From Rodentibacter caecimuris (GTDB lineage: Bacteria; Pseudomonadota; Gammaproteobacteria; Enterobacterales; Pasteurellaceae): a DNA stretch of 64,000 nt. Within the stretch, counting starts at the first letter, position 1. Each line of letters opens with the position of its first letter. The stretch is from assembly GCF_024622045.1 (NCBI RefSeq), contig NZ_JANKBP010000010.1; one strand, 5' to 3'. The notes under the pieces were generated by a model. The model saw only the letters and a list, made by a program, of their open reading frames with translations. It was not told the origin of the DNA and searched no databases. A program made the translations under genes and the position numbers. Below, in pieces: positions 17,112 through 26,638 of the stretch.

Positions 17112-18299
17112 ATGGCAAATAATAACCGTAGCGCCCTACTCGGAGCGGCATTTTTAATGGCAACATCAGCTATCGGCCCGGGTTTTCTCACCCAAACCGC
17201 AACCTTTACCCAATCTTTACTCGCCAGCTTTGGCTTTGTGATTTTACTCTCTATCTTGCTTGATATTGGAGCTCAATTAAACATTTGGAGAATTATCACC
17301 GTTTCAGAAAAAAAAGCCCAAGATATTGCGAATGCTATTTTACCCGGCACAGGATATTTTCTTTCATTACTTATTGTTATGGGAGGATTGGCTTTCAACA
17401 TCGGAAATGTTGGAGGCGCAGGATTGGGCTTAAATATTCTCACAGGTGTGTCACCTGAAATAGGGGCGATAATCAGCGGATCAATTGCCGTATGCATATT
17501 TCTTGTAAAAGAAGCCGGTAAAGCAATGGATCGTTTTGCTCAAATAATGGGATTCGTAATGATTGCCTTAACTATTTATGTCGCCGCCCAAACCAACCCT
17601 CCTCTTGGAGAAGCCGTATTCAGAACTTTCGTACCGGAGAAATTAGATGTCATCGCTATTGTTACCCTTGTAGGCGGAACTGTGGGCGGTTATATCACTT
17701 TTGCGGGGGCTCACCGTTTATTAGATGCCGGTATTAAAGGCAAAAGCTCTCTAAAAGAGGTCAGCAAAAGCTCAGTATCAGCAATTCTCATTTCTTCAAT
17801 AATGAGAATTGTATTGTTTTTAGCCGTTTTAGGCGTCGTCTCACAAGGCATTACTCTCGATCCTAAAAACCCTGCCGCGAGCCCATTTTCATACGCAGCC
17901 GGTAATATCGGATTAATGATTTTCGGTATTGTCATCTGGGCGGCTTCAATTACCTCCGTTATCGGTGCAGCTTACACTTCCGTTTCTTTCATTACCAGTT
18001 TTTCACCTAAAATAGAAAAACATAAGAATTGTTGGATAGTGGCTTTTATTGTTATCTCGACTGCGGTGCTTGCAACTATTGGTCGTCCTGCCCAAGTATT
18101 AGTCTTTGTCGGCACATTAAACGGTTTAATTTTACCGATTTCTCTCGGTCTCATTTTGCTCGCCGCCTATAACACTAAAATTATTGGTGATTATAAGCAC
18201 CCTATTTGGATGACTATTTCAGGTGCTATCGTTGTTATTTCCATGGCAATATTAAGCATGATAACGCTTGTGAAATATATCGGTAATTTATTGGCTTAG
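17112..18299 (+). CDS. NRAMP-like transporter linked to 5-oxoprolinase
   Basis: This 395-residue inner-membrane protein has about eleven hydrophobic segments. The N-terminal ATSAIGPGFLTQTATFT resembles the divalent-metal transporter (NRAMP/Mnt) fold, but the usual DPGN metal motif of TM1 is replaced by GPGF, so it is probably not a metal carrier. Its position in the pxpBCA operon suggests import of 5-oxoproline or a related compound; this is inference. An in-frame extension begins at 17001 inside pxpA, but ATG 17112 with GGAG upstream is the sensible start. Confidence 0.85.
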   Translation: MANNNRSALLGAAFLMATSAIGPGFLTQTATFTQSLLASFGFVILLSILLDIGAQLNIWRIITVSEKKAQDIANAILPGTGYFLSLLIVMGGLAFNIGNVGGAGLGLNILTGVSPEIGAIISGSIAVCIFLVKEAGKAMDRFAQIMGFVMIALTIYVAAQTNPPLGEAVFRTFVPEKLDVIAIVTLVGGTVGGYITFAGAHRLLDAGIKGKSSLKEVSKSSVSAILISSIMRIVLFLAVLGVVSQGITLDPKNPAASPFSYAAGNIGLMIFGIVIWAASITSVIGAAYTSVSFITSFSPKIEKHKNCWIVAFIVISTAVLATIGRPAQVLVFVGTLNGLILPISLGLILLAAYNTKIIGDYKHPIWMTISGAIVVISMAILSMITLVKYIGNLLA

Positions 18300-18425
18300 A
18301 GAGCTTTATTTAACTCGCTCCACATTAAGTGTTTTCGGCTAAGAGGATATATAAATAAGATCTATAACAATTTTGCCGACAACACCGAAGAGCAAAACGT
18401 CCATAGATCCTAGATAATTGAAAAA

Positions 18426-18463
18426 AAGAGCGGTCAAAATCACGATTGTTTTTGACCGCTCTT
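18426..18463. terminator. Convergent terminator built from GAGCGGTC hairpin
   Basis: A 14-bp stem (AAGAGCGGTCAAAA / TTTTGACCGCTCTT) lies between the transporter and glnS stop codons. It has A/T tracts on both sides and should work in both directions. Confidence 0.85.
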
Positions 18464-18476
18464 ACAATGATAAAAA

Positions 18477-20150
18477 TTAAAAACTTTCTTTTAAGCTAAC
18501 AGTAAGGTTAAACACCAAATGTTCCGGGTGGCTATCTTTGCTGTCCGCGCAAAAATAACCCTCGCGTTCAAATTGATAACCTTTTTCCGCTTCTGCATTA
18601 CCAAGACTTTGTTCCACTACACCGTGTTTTACCACAAGGGAATTTGGATTGGCGACCGAACAAATATCTTCTTCCGCTCCCGGATTTGATACGGTGAACA
18701 AACGGTCATATAAACGGAATTCTGCTGGATGATTATATACCGCCGACACCCAATGAATCACCCCTTTCACCTTACGTCCGTCCGCCGGATTTTTGCCTAA
18801 TGTGTCCGGATCATAAGTACAGAAAATCGTGCTAATTTCGCCATTCTCGTCTTTTTCCACTCTTTCCGCTTTGATCACATAAGCATTACGCAAACGCACT
18901 TCTTTACCCAACACAAGACGTTTGTATTGCTTGTTGGCTTCTTCACGGAAATCCGCACGATCAATATAAATTTCTTTGGTGAAAGGTAATTGACGTTCGC
19001 CTAATTCCGGACGATTTGGGTGATTTGGTCCCATCACAATTTCTTCACCTTCAAAATTTTCAATCACCACTTTTACAGGGTCAATCACAGCCATTGCGCG
19101 ACAAGCATTTTGGTTGAGATCATCACGAATGCAGGCTTCTAATGCACTATATTCCACCACATTATCTTGTTTGGTGACACCAATACGGCGACAAAATTCA
19201 CGAATTGATGCCGGCGTATAACCACGGCGACGTAAACCTGAAATAGTTGGCATACGCGGATCATTCCAACCGTCAACAATGCCGTCCGTTACCAATTTCA
19301 ACAATTTACGCTTAGAAGTTAATGTGCCTTCTAAATTTAGACGTGAGAATTCATATTGGTGCGGTAATGGACGCTCAATAGAAATATTATCCAACACCCA
19401 ATCGTACAAACGGCGGTTATCTTGGAACTCTAATGTACATAATGAATGTGTAATACACTCAATCGCATCGGAAATACAATGGGTAAAATCATACATTGGA
19501 TAAATACACCATTTATCGCCGGTTTGGTGATGTTTGGCAAATTTAATACGGTAAAGCACCGGATCACGCATCACCATAAACGGTGAAGCCATATCTATTT
19601 TCGCCCGTAAACAGGCTTTACCTTCGGCAAATTCGCCGTTTTTCATTTTTTCAAATAAGGCTAAATTTTCTTCTACACTGCGATCACGATAAGGGCTGTT
19701 TTTCCCCGGCTCCGTTAATGTGCCTCGATATTCACGCATTTCTTCCGGTGATAGCTCATCGACATAAGCCAAGCCTTTTTTGATTAATTCAATCGCATAG
19801 CCATAGAGCGCATCAAAATAATCCGAGGCATAATGCACTTCTCCCGCCCATTTGAAACCTAGCCATTCTACGTCTTCTTTGATGGAGTCCACATATTCAA
19901 CATCTTCCTTCAAAGGGTTGGTATCATCAAAGCGTAAATTGCATAAACCGTTATAATCTTTCGCAATGCCAAAATTTAAGCAAATCGATTTCGCATGCCC
20001 GATATGTAAATAACCGTTTGGTTCCGGTGGAAAACGAGTATAAACCTCGTTATGTTTACCTCTTGCCAAATCTTCATCAATAATTTGGGTAATGAAGTTA
20101 TGCGAACGTGTATCTTCCGAATTTTCTAAGGTATGTTCTGTATTACTCAT
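18477..20150 (-). CDS. glnS: Glutaminyl-tRNA synthetase
   Basis: This class I synthetase charges tRNA-Gln. The 557 residues carry FPPEPNGYLHIGHAKSI (the HIGH site) near residue 42 and LTSKRKL in place of the KMSKS loop, followed by the C-terminal anticodon-binding barrels. Length equals the E. coli enzyme. It is monocistronic, ending at the convergent hairpin terminator. Confidence 0.97.
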   Translation of the reverse strand: MSNTEHTLENSEDTRSHNFITQIIDEDLARGKHNEVYTRFPPEPNGYLHIGHAKSICLNFGIAKDYNGLCNLRFDDTNPLKEDVEYVDSIKEDVEWLGFKWAGEVHYASDYFDALYGYAIELIKKGLAYVDELSPEEMREYRGTLTEPGKNSPYRDRSVEENLALFEKMKNGEFAEGKACLRAKIDMASPFMVMRDPVLYRIKFAKHHQTGDKWCIYPMYDFTHCISDAIECITHSLCTLEFQDNRRLYDWVLDNISIERPLPHQYEFSRLNLEGTLTSKRKLLKLVTDGIVDGWNDPRMPTISGLRRRGYTPASIREFCRRIGVTKQDNVVEYSALEACIRDDLNQNACRAMAVIDPVKVVIENFEGEEIVMGPNHPNRPELGERQLPFTKEIYIDRADFREEANKQYKRLVLGKEVRLRNAYVIKAERVEKDENGEISTIFCTYDPDTLGKNPADGRKVKGVIHWVSAVYNHPAEFRLYDRLFTVSNPGAEEDICSVANPNSLVVKHGVVEQSLGNAEAEKGYQFEREGYFCADSKDSHPEHLVFNLTVSLKESF

Positions 20151-20294
20151 AGCTTTCTCGTAATAGAAAAAATAATCGGCTATTCTATATGTTTTATAAG
20201 AAAAAAGCGAGATATGAGAAATTAAGCGTTTGCTTCCTAATTTTCAGCTAATTTTGTCATGTAAAAATTCACCACCAAGACAAACTTTTTGAAA

Positions 20295-20307
20295 GAGACT
20301 TTGTCTC
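20295..20307. promoter_or_regulatory. Possible operator upstream of macA
   Basis: GAGAC-TTT-GTCTC is a perfect short dyad about 90 bases before the macA start, between divergent glnS and macA. It is an operator candidate only. Confidence 0.25.
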
Positions 20308-20394
20308 ATCACCCAAATTTTTCGTGCAAAACACGAGATTTATCATTAAAATGCGCAAGCTGAACAAACGTTCATTATTTGGAATTTACGATCA

Positions 20395-21570
20395 ATGAAG
20401 AAAATTTTAGTTGTACTCGGTTTATTAATTTTAGGCGGATTTGCCTATTACTTTTTTTCGTATAGCCATCATCAACAAGCCGCCTACCTCACCGAAAAAG
20501 TCATTCGTGGTAACGTTGAAAAAACTGTTGTTGCATCAGGATCCATCAGTAGTATCAATGAAGTAGATGTGGGTGCCCAAGTTTCCGGTAAAATCACTAA
20601 ACTTTACGTCACTCTCGGACAAGAAGTGAAAAAAGGCGACTTGATTGCAGATATTGATTCCACTACACAAATTAATAATCTTAATACCAAAAAAGCTGCA
20701 CTTGCCAGCTATCAGGCACAATTAAAAGCAAAAGAAACCGCACTTACCGTTGCACAATCCGCTTATTCCCGTTATTCAAAACTATACGGACAAAAAGCGG
20801 CTTCCCTTGATGATGTCAATAATGCTAAAAATACGTTTGATGCGGCAAAATCCGAAGTGGAAGCATTAAAAGAGTCCATTAAACAAGCAGAAATTGAAGT
20901 GGATACAGCGGAAACCAATGTGGGCTATACACAGATCACTTCACCTATTGATGGGACGATCATTTCTACGCCAATTTCCGAAGGACAAACCGTCAATTCC
21001 GCACAAACCACCCCAACCATCGTCACGGTCGCCGATCTCAGCAGAATGTTGGTGAAACCTGAAATTTCAGAAGGCGACATTACCAAAGTCAAAGCCGGAC
21101 AAAAAGTAAGTTTTACGATTTTGTCTGCTCCCAACACCTATTACCATGGCGTGATTTCCTCTGTTGATCCGGCAACCACAACAAAAAGTGATAATGCCTC
21201 AACTTCGTCAAGCAGTTCGACTTCATCAAGTACGACAACCGCAGTTTATTATTACGCTAATTTAATCGTAGATAATCCTGACCGCACTTTACGCATTGGC
21301 ATGACCACGGAAAACAATATTAAAATTGCCGATGCACAAAATGTGTTATTGGTCTCTAATATGGCGATTCAAAGGAAAGAAGGAAAAACCTTCGTCAATA
21401 TTTTGAATGAAAAAAATCAGCCTGAAATGCGAGAAGTGGAAATAGGCGTACAAAATGATTTCCAAACGGAAATTAAATCCGGTTTGGCGGAAGGTGAAAA
21501 TGTGATCGTGTCACAAGTGGCAGCCGGCGAACAGGTTGGCAATAGTAGTCGCGGGCCCAAAATGTTCTAA
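20395..21570 (+). CDS. macA: MacA-like periplasmic adaptor of tripartite efflux pump
   Basis: This 391-residue membrane-fusion protein has one N-terminal membrane segment (residues 4-20) that anchors it in the inner membrane. A lipoyl-like half (VGAQVSGKITKLYVTLGQEVKKGDLIADID) and a coiled-coil hairpin (about 95-180) follow, then beta-barrel and membrane-proximal domains. It links MacB to the outer-membrane channel. A Ser/Thr-rich run at about 264-283 (ASTSSSSSTSSSTTTA) interrupts the barrel. The family exports macrolides, lipopeptides or toxins; the substrate here is unknown. The gene heads macA-macB-OMF. Confidence 0.94.
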   Translation: MKKILVVLGLLILGGFAYYFFSYSHHQQAAYLTEKVIRGNVEKTVVASGSISSINEVDVGAQVSGKITKLYVTLGQEVKKGDLIADIDSTTQINNLNTKKAALASYQAQLKAKETALTVAQSAYSRYSKLYGQKAASLDDVNNAKNTFDAAKSEVEALKESIKQAEIEVDTAETNVGYTQITSPIDGTIISTPISEGQTVNSAQTTPTIVTVADLSRMLVKPEISEGDITKVKAGQKVSFTILSAPNTYYHGVISSVDPATTTKSDNASTSSSSSTSSSTTTAVYYYANLIVDNPDRTLRIGMTTENNIKIADAQNVLLVSNMAIQRKEGKTFVNILNEKNQPEMREVEIGVQNDFQTEIKSGLAEGENVIVSQVAAGEQVGNSSRGPKMF

Positions 21571-21587
21571 AGTGCGGTAGAAATTTG

Positions 21588-23519
21588 ATGAATATTATTG
21601 AAATTAATCAACTTAACCGCTATTTCGGTGAAGCTGAAAATCGCGTTCATATTTTAAAAAATATTTCACTTAACATCGAAAAAGGTGATTTTGTTGCGAT
21701 TATCGGGCAATCCGGTTCGGGAAAATCCACACTAATGAATATCATTGGTTGCTTGGATACGGCAACTGGCGGTTCTTATAAAATTGACGGTAAAGAAACC
21801 AATCAGCTTTCAGCGGATCAGCTCTCCGATTTACGCAGTCAAAAATTTGGTTTCATTTTCCAACGTTACAATTTACTTTCCACACTCACAGCGGCGGAAA
21901 ATGTCGCCTTGCCCGCAATTTATGCCGGAATGCCGCAAGAACAGCGGCTTGAACGAGCCAAACAATTATTGGAAAAACTCGGTTTAGGCGATAAATGGCA
22001 AAATAACCCCAACCAACTTTCCGGCGGTCAGCAACAACGCGTGAGTATTGCCCGTGCCTTGATGAATGGTGGTGAAATTATTCTTGCCGATGAACCCACC
22101 GGAGCACTGGATTCCCACAGTGGACAGAATGTGATGGAAATCCTGCGTCAGCTTCATCACGAAGGGCATACCATTATTATGGTCACTCACGACCGAGATA
22201 TCGCCGCCAGTGCAAACCGAATCATTGAACTGAAAGACGGCGAAATTATTGCCGATTCACAAAAAGAACCGATTAAAAGTGCGGTTAAAAATCAAAGCAA
22301 AATGAAACCGCACTTTGGCTTTAGCAAAGATCAGCTCATTGAGGCTTTTAGGATGTCCGTCAGTGCGATTGTGGCACATAAAATGCGTTCTTTACTCACC
22401 ATGCTAGGGATCATCATCGGCATTACCTCCGTGGTTTCCGTAGTGGCACTGGGAAACGGTTCACAACAAAAAATTCTTGAAAACATTAAAGGTATCGGCA
22501 CTAGCACCATGACGATTTTCAATGGAACAGGCTTTGGCGATCGCCGTGCGGAACAAATGCAAAACCTCACCATTAACGATGCCGATGCCCTGAGTAAACA
22601 AAGCTATGTGCAAAGCGTCACCCCCAATAGTTCATCTAGCGGGATATTGGTATATGGCAATCAAACCTTCTCCTCTACTAGTCTAAGAGGTGTCGGAGAA
22701 CAATATTTTGATGTGGAGGGATTAACCCTGAAGCAAGGTAGTTTATTTTCCATTGAAGATGTGAAGGAAAATAATCAGGTCGCCTTAATTGACGAAAGTG
22801 CAAAAAAATCCATTTTTCCGAATGAATCGCCACTAGGCAAAGTGGTGATGTTTAATAAACGCCCACTGCGCATCATTGGAGTGGTTTCCGACAGACAAAT
22901 GGGTGGCGCAAGTAGTTCTCTGACTATTTACGCACCTTACAGCACAGTGATGAATAAAATTTCTGGCAGTAAAAAAATCGGTTCTATCACCGTGAAAATT
23001 GCCGATGATATCAATTCCACGGTAGCAGAAAAAAGTATCACCGAGCTACTGACCATACGCCACGGTAAAAAAGATTTTTTTGTGATGAATAGCGATACCA
23101 TTAAACAAACTATTGAAAGCACAACCGGCACAATGAAATTATTGATCTCCTCCATTGCTTTTATTTCCCTCATTGTAGGTGGCATAGGGGTGATGAATAT
23201 CATGTTGGTTTCAGTTACTGAACGCACCAAAGAAATCGGTGTGCGTATGGCAATTGGCGCCCGTCAGCACAATATTTTGCAACAATTCTTAATTGAAGCC
23301 GTGCTCATTTGTTTAATCGGCGGACTAACCGGTATTTTGCTCTCCGGTTTAATTGGTTTGCTATTCAATTTATTTATGAATGACTTTACTATGGCATTTT
23401 CAAGCGCTTCAATCATTACAGCCGTCTTGTTTTCATCACTGATTGGCGTAGTGTTTGGCTATATGCCGGCAAAACGAGCGGCACAGCTAAATCCGATTAC
23501 TGCCCTCGCCCGCGAATAG
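21588..23519 (+). CDS. macB: MacB-like ABC transporter (ATPase fused to membrane domain)
   Basis: This is a 643-residue fusion. The N-terminal ATPase has Walker A GQSGSGKST, signature LSGGQQQRVSIARALMNGG and Walker B ILADEPTGALDSHSG. The membrane part has one TM at about 260, a large periplasmic domain, then three TMs with the MacB/FtsX motif (ERTKEIGVRMAIGARQ). This mechanotransmission-type pump works with MacA and an outer-membrane channel. ATG 21588 is preferred to the TTG three bases earlier. An uptake-sequence copy lies between macA and macB. Confidence 0.96.
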   Translation: MNIIEINQLNRYFGEAENRVHILKNISLNIEKGDFVAIIGQSGSGKSTLMNIIGCLDTATGGSYKIDGKETNQLSADQLSDLRSQKFGFIFQRYNLLSTLTAAENVALPAIYAGMPQEQRLERAKQLLEKLGLGDKWQNNPNQLSGGQQQRVSIARALMNGGEIILADEPTGALDSHSGQNVMEILRQLHHEGHTIIMVTHDRDIAASANRIIELKDGEIIADSQKEPIKSAVKNQSKMKPHFGFSKDQLIEAFRMSVSAIVAHKMRSLLTMLGIIIGITSVVSVVALGNGSQQKILENIKGIGTSTMTIFNGTGFGDRRAEQMQNLTINDADALSKQSYVQSVTPNSSSSGILVYGNQTFSSTSLRGVGEQYFDVEGLTLKQGSLFSIEDVKENNQVALIDESAKKSIFPNESPLGKVVMFNKRPLRIIGVVSDRQMGGASSSLTIYAPYSTVMNKISGSKKIGSITVKIADDINSTVAEKSITELLTIRHGKKDFFVMNSDTIKQTIESTTGTMKLLISSIAFISLIVGGIGVMNIMLVSVTERTKEIGVRMAIGARQHNILQQFLIEAVLICLIGGLTGILLSGLIGLLFNLFMNDFTMAFSSASIITAVLFSSLIGVVFGYMPAKRAAQLNPITALARE

Positions 23520-23535
23520 ATTTTGTAAAACCCTA

Positions 23536-23561
23536 AAATGCGGTTAAAATCAACCGCACTT
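23536..23561 (+). terminator. Uptake-sequence hairpin after macB
   Basis: AAATGCGGTT / AACCGCACTT (one mismatch) is followed by six T. It may reduce read-through into the outer-membrane factor gene rather than stop it. Confidence 0.6.
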
Positions 23562-23589
23562 TTTTAACGATTTTAATCAAGGAAAAACA

Positions 23590-24957
23590 ATGTTAAAAAT
23601 GAAAACACTCACACTTGCCATCGTGATGGCAGCAACGCTTAGCGGTTGTGCCAATATTGGCGATTCTTATCAAGCCAGCCAAGCAGACTATCAAAAATAC
23701 GAAGAAATCACCAAACAGTTTAATGTCAAAGAAAACTGGTGGGCACTTTACAATGATGCCCAACTTAACCGAGTAGTAGAACAAGCGCTATTAAATAATA
23801 AAGATCTTGCCAAAGCAGCCGTTGCGGTTAATCGTGCGCTTTATAATGCGAATTTGGTCGGTGCGAATTTAGTGCCGACATTTAGCGGCTCGACCTCATC
23901 AGGCGCGCAACGCCGAATTGATACCTCCGCAAGCTCAACCATTTCACACCGCGGATCATTAAACGTGGCTTATACCCTCGATTTATGGCGTCGTTTAGCA
24001 GATTCCGCCGATGCCGCAGAATGGACACATAAAGCCACGGCACAAGATCTAGAAGCAACAAAATTGTCTTTAATCAACTCTGTTGTAACAACCTATTATC
24101 AAATTGCCTATTTAAACGATGCCATCACGACCACAGAAGAAAGCATCAAATATTACAATGACATTAGCAACATTATGCAGCGTCGTCTAAACCAAGGTGT
24201 TGCCGATGCCGCAAGTGTCGATCAAGCCCAACAATCGGTTTTAACCGCACGTAATAATTTGATTACTTACCAAACCCAACGTAAAACAGCAGAGCGAACT
24301 TTACGCAATTTGCTTAATTTAAAACCGGAAGAGGCTTTAAATATCAATTTCCCACATATTCTTAATGTGAAAAATGTGGGGGTGAATTTGAATGTGCCGG
24401 TTTCTGTGATCGCTAATCGTCCTGATATCAAGGGCAATCAATATCGCTTAAGCAGCGCATTTAAAAATGCCAAAGCGACAGAAAAAGGGTGGTTTCCTGA
24501 AATTACTTTGGGAGGAAGTTTAACCTCAACCGGTAACAAAGTAGGCAATGCTCTTCACAGCCCGATTGCCGGAGGTACTATCGGCATCAGTTTACCTTTC
24601 CTAAGCTGGAATACCGTAAAATGGAATGTGAAAATCTCTGAAGCCGATTATGAAAACGCGCGTTTAAATTACGAGCAAAGCATTACAACCGCGTTAAACG
24701 ATGTAGATACCAACTACTTTGCCTTTACACAAGCACAAAGTGCTTTTGCGAACCAACAAAAAACATTCAATTACAATAAACGTATCACCCAATACTATCG
24801 CAATCGTTATAATGCCGGCGTATCGGAATTACGTGAATGGTTGAACGCAGCAAACACTGAAAAAGCGTCACAACTTTCCATTTTACAAGCGAAATATAAC
24901 GTAATTCAGGCAGAAAATGCCGTATATAGCTCAATGGCGGGTTATTACTCCCGTTAA
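23590..24957 (+). CDS. TolC/NodT-family outer-membrane lipoprotein channel
   Basis: This 455-residue outer-membrane factor has a lipoprotein signal (LSGCAN, Cys near residue 20). The sequence then shows the two-fold repeated helical pattern of TolC-type efflux channels, with the usual NRPDI motif (VIANRPDIKGNQYRL) at about 275 and a second half ending RNRYNAGVSELREWLNA. It completes the MacAB pump. It lies 70 bp after macB behind a weak hairpin and ends in its own terminator. Confidence 0.93.
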   Translation: MLKMKTLTLAIVMAATLSGCANIGDSYQASQADYQKYEEITKQFNVKENWWALYNDAQLNRVVEQALLNNKDLAKAAVAVNRALYNANLVGANLVPTFSGSTSSGAQRRIDTSASSTISHRGSLNVAYTLDLWRRLADSADAAEWTHKATAQDLEATKLSLINSVVTTYYQIAYLNDAITTTEESIKYYNDISNIMQRRLNQGVADAASVDQAQQSVLTARNNLITYQTQRKTAERTLRNLLNLKPEEALNINFPHILNVKNVGVNLNVPVSVIANRPDIKGNQYRLSSAFKNAKATEKGWFPEITLGGSLTSTGNKVGNALHSPIAGGTIGISLPFLSWNTVKWNVKISEADYENARLNYEQSITTALNDVDTNYFAFTQAQSAFANQQKTFNYNKRITQYYRNRYNAGVSELREWLNAANTEKASQLSILQAKYNVIQAENAVYSSMAGYYSR

Positions 24958-24966
24958 TTATTCTCC

Positions 24967-24990
24967 ATAAGGAAGTTTCGGCTTCCTTAT
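24967..24990 (+). terminator. Rho-independent terminator of efflux operon
   Basis: ATAAGGAAG-TTTCGG-CTTCCTTAT is followed by TTTTTT, just after the channel gene stop. Confidence 0.9.
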
Positions 24991-25006
24991 TTTTTAACTC
25001 GGTTTA

Positions 25007-25642
25007 ATGAAAATGAAAAAACAATTGACTTTTTACTTCATCCGCCACGGCAGAACTGTTTGGAACGAGCAGGGTTTAATGCAAGGACATGGCGACTCCC
25101 CCCTCACAGAACAAGGCATTTTAGGCGCACAACAAGCCGGCGCCGCATTACAACAGATTCCTTTTGCAGCGGCTTATTCCAGCATGCTAAAACGCACGAT
25201 TGACACGGCAGAACAGATTATTGGCAAACGCAATATTCCGCTTTTCCAACATAAAGGTTTAAACGAGCAATATTTTGGAAAATGGGAAGGGCAATCGGTT
25301 GAACCTTTGCGTGAGCAGACCGAATTTAAACAAATGATCAGCGATCCGGCAAATTACAAAGCCGAAACAAACGGCGGCGAAACCTACCAACAACTCGCGG
25401 AGCGGGCAATGAAAGCGATACAAGACATCATTCAAATCCATGATAAAGGCAATATTTTAGTCGTTTCTCACGGCCATACACTACGCTTACTCATCGCTCT
25501 ACTTGGCGGTGCGACTTGGCAAAATCACCGTCAAGCAGGACAATCCGTTTCTTTACTCAACACAGCGATCAGTATCGTGCATTATGATAGCGAAAAAGGC
25601 TTTACCGTTGAAAAAGTGAATGATACGGAGCATTTGGGATAA
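25007..25642 (+). CDS. Histidine phosphatase family protein (GpmB-like)
   Basis: This 211-residue protein of the phosphoglycerate mutase-like superfamily has the phosphohistidine motif FIRHGRTVWNEQG near the N-terminus, a second Arg/Glu region (LNEQYFGKWEGQ) and the C-terminal VVSHGHTLRLL. These are the catalytic residues of the family. Known members hydrolyse sugar phosphates or nucleotide-derived phosphates, and the substrate is not shown by sequence. The start may be ATG 25007 or 25013. Confidence 0.88.
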   Translation: MKMKKQLTFYFIRHGRTVWNEQGLMQGHGDSPLTEQGILGAQQAGAALQQIPFAAAYSSMLKRTIDTAEQIIGKRNIPLFQHKGLNEQYFGKWEGQSVEPLREQTEFKQMISDPANYKAETNGGETYQQLAERAMKAIQDIIQIHDKGNILVVSHGHTLRLLIALLGGATWQNHRQAGQSVSLLNTAISIVHYDSEKGFTVEKVNDTEHLG

Positions 25643-25708
25643 AAGAGCGGTCAATTTTCACCTTATTTTCGCGATTATGCCGAGTTGCATTTGAATTTCG
25701 TTTATTCT

Positions 25709-25788
25709 GTAGGGACACCACGCTGGTGTCCGTTATGAAAGCCAAGCAATTCAATATATTAAAAAAGACGCCAGCGTGGCGTCCCTAC
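25709..25788. repeat. Inverted-repeat element (22-bp arms, GTAGGGAC...GTCCCTAC)
   Basis: Arms at 25709-25730 and 25767-25788 are complementary except at two positions, and each arm is itself partly palindromic (CCACGCTGG / CCAGCGTGG). A weakly similar left boundary (TTTATTCCGTAGGACAC) appears near 27765. The form suggests a small REP- or MITE-like intergenic repeat. Confidence 0.65.
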
Positions 25789-25813
25789 AAGTTTTCAGCA
25801 TAATGTCTAAAAA

Positions 25814-26638
25814 CTAAAACCGTTCCCAAACCGCGCTCACGCCATCCGGCAAATCCAAATTTCTCCCTAGTTCCACCCAGCCACAAGGAAAATGGAAATC
25901 CGATCCCACCGAACCGAGCAAGCCAAACTCATTCGCCCAACGTGCAAGCATTTGGCGTTGATCTTTGGTTTGTCCGTAGCCGGAAATTTCCATTGCATCA
26001 CCACTCCACACTTTGAAATCTGCCATTAATTTTCGAATCCATTTGCCCGTCAAGTTATAACGTAAAGGGTGAGCAATCACCGCAACGCCACCTGCAGCAT
26101 GAATCGTTTCAATGGCGGTAGGAATATCAACCCATTCTGCTTTAACAAAAGCGGATTTGCCTTGCCCCAGATATCGTTTGAAAGCCTGCCCATCGTTTGA
26201 TACTTTGCCGATTTGTACCAAATAACGGGCATAATGGGCGCGGGTCACTTCCCCATTCGCTAAGGCTTTTGCCCCCTCATAGGCATTTGGAATTCCTGCT
26301 TTTCCCAATTTCTCGCCAATACTGACCGCTCTTTTTTCACGTAAATTTTTTTGCTCTGCTAAAAGTGCGGTCATTTTGGGATGAGTTTTATCAAAATTAA
26401 GCCCAACAATATGAATACCTCGCCCTTGCCAATTTGTCGAAATCTCCACCCCGTTAATTAATTCAATGTCCACCGTCTCTGCTGCGATTTTGGCCTCATC
26501 AATACCATCAACTGTATCATGATCACACAATGCAAGAACATTCACACCTTGTTCCGCCGCCCGTTGCACCACTTCGGTCGGACTTAATACACCGTCGGAT
26601 GCCGTGCTGTGACAGTGTAAATCATATATCTTTGCCAT
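25814..26638 (-). CDS. rnm: RNase AM (PHP-domain 5'-3' exonuclease, YciV)
   Basis: This 274-residue PHP phosphoesterase has the metal-binding motifs DLHCHSTASDG at residues 5-15, ALCDHDTVDG and later VIAHPLRY and VGSDFHFP. The E. coli homologue degrades short RNA and matures the 5' ends of rRNA, and also acts on nucleoside 3',5'-bisphosphates. The first codon overlaps the pyrD stop (TAATG), showing coupling. Confidence 0.92.
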   Translation of the reverse strand: MAKIYDLHCHSTASDGVLSPTEVVQRAAEQGVNVLALCDHDTVDGIDEAKIAAETVDIELINGVEISTNWQGRGIHIVGLNFDKTHPKMTALLAEQKNLREKRAVSIGEKLGKAGIPNAYEGAKALANGEVTRAHYARYLVQIGKVSNDGQAFKRYLGQGKSAFVKAEWVDIPTAIETIHAAGGVAVIAHPLRYNLTGKWIRKLMADFKVWSGDAMEISGYGQTKDQRQMLARWANEFGLLGSVGSDFHFPCGWVELGRNLDLPDGVSAVWERF

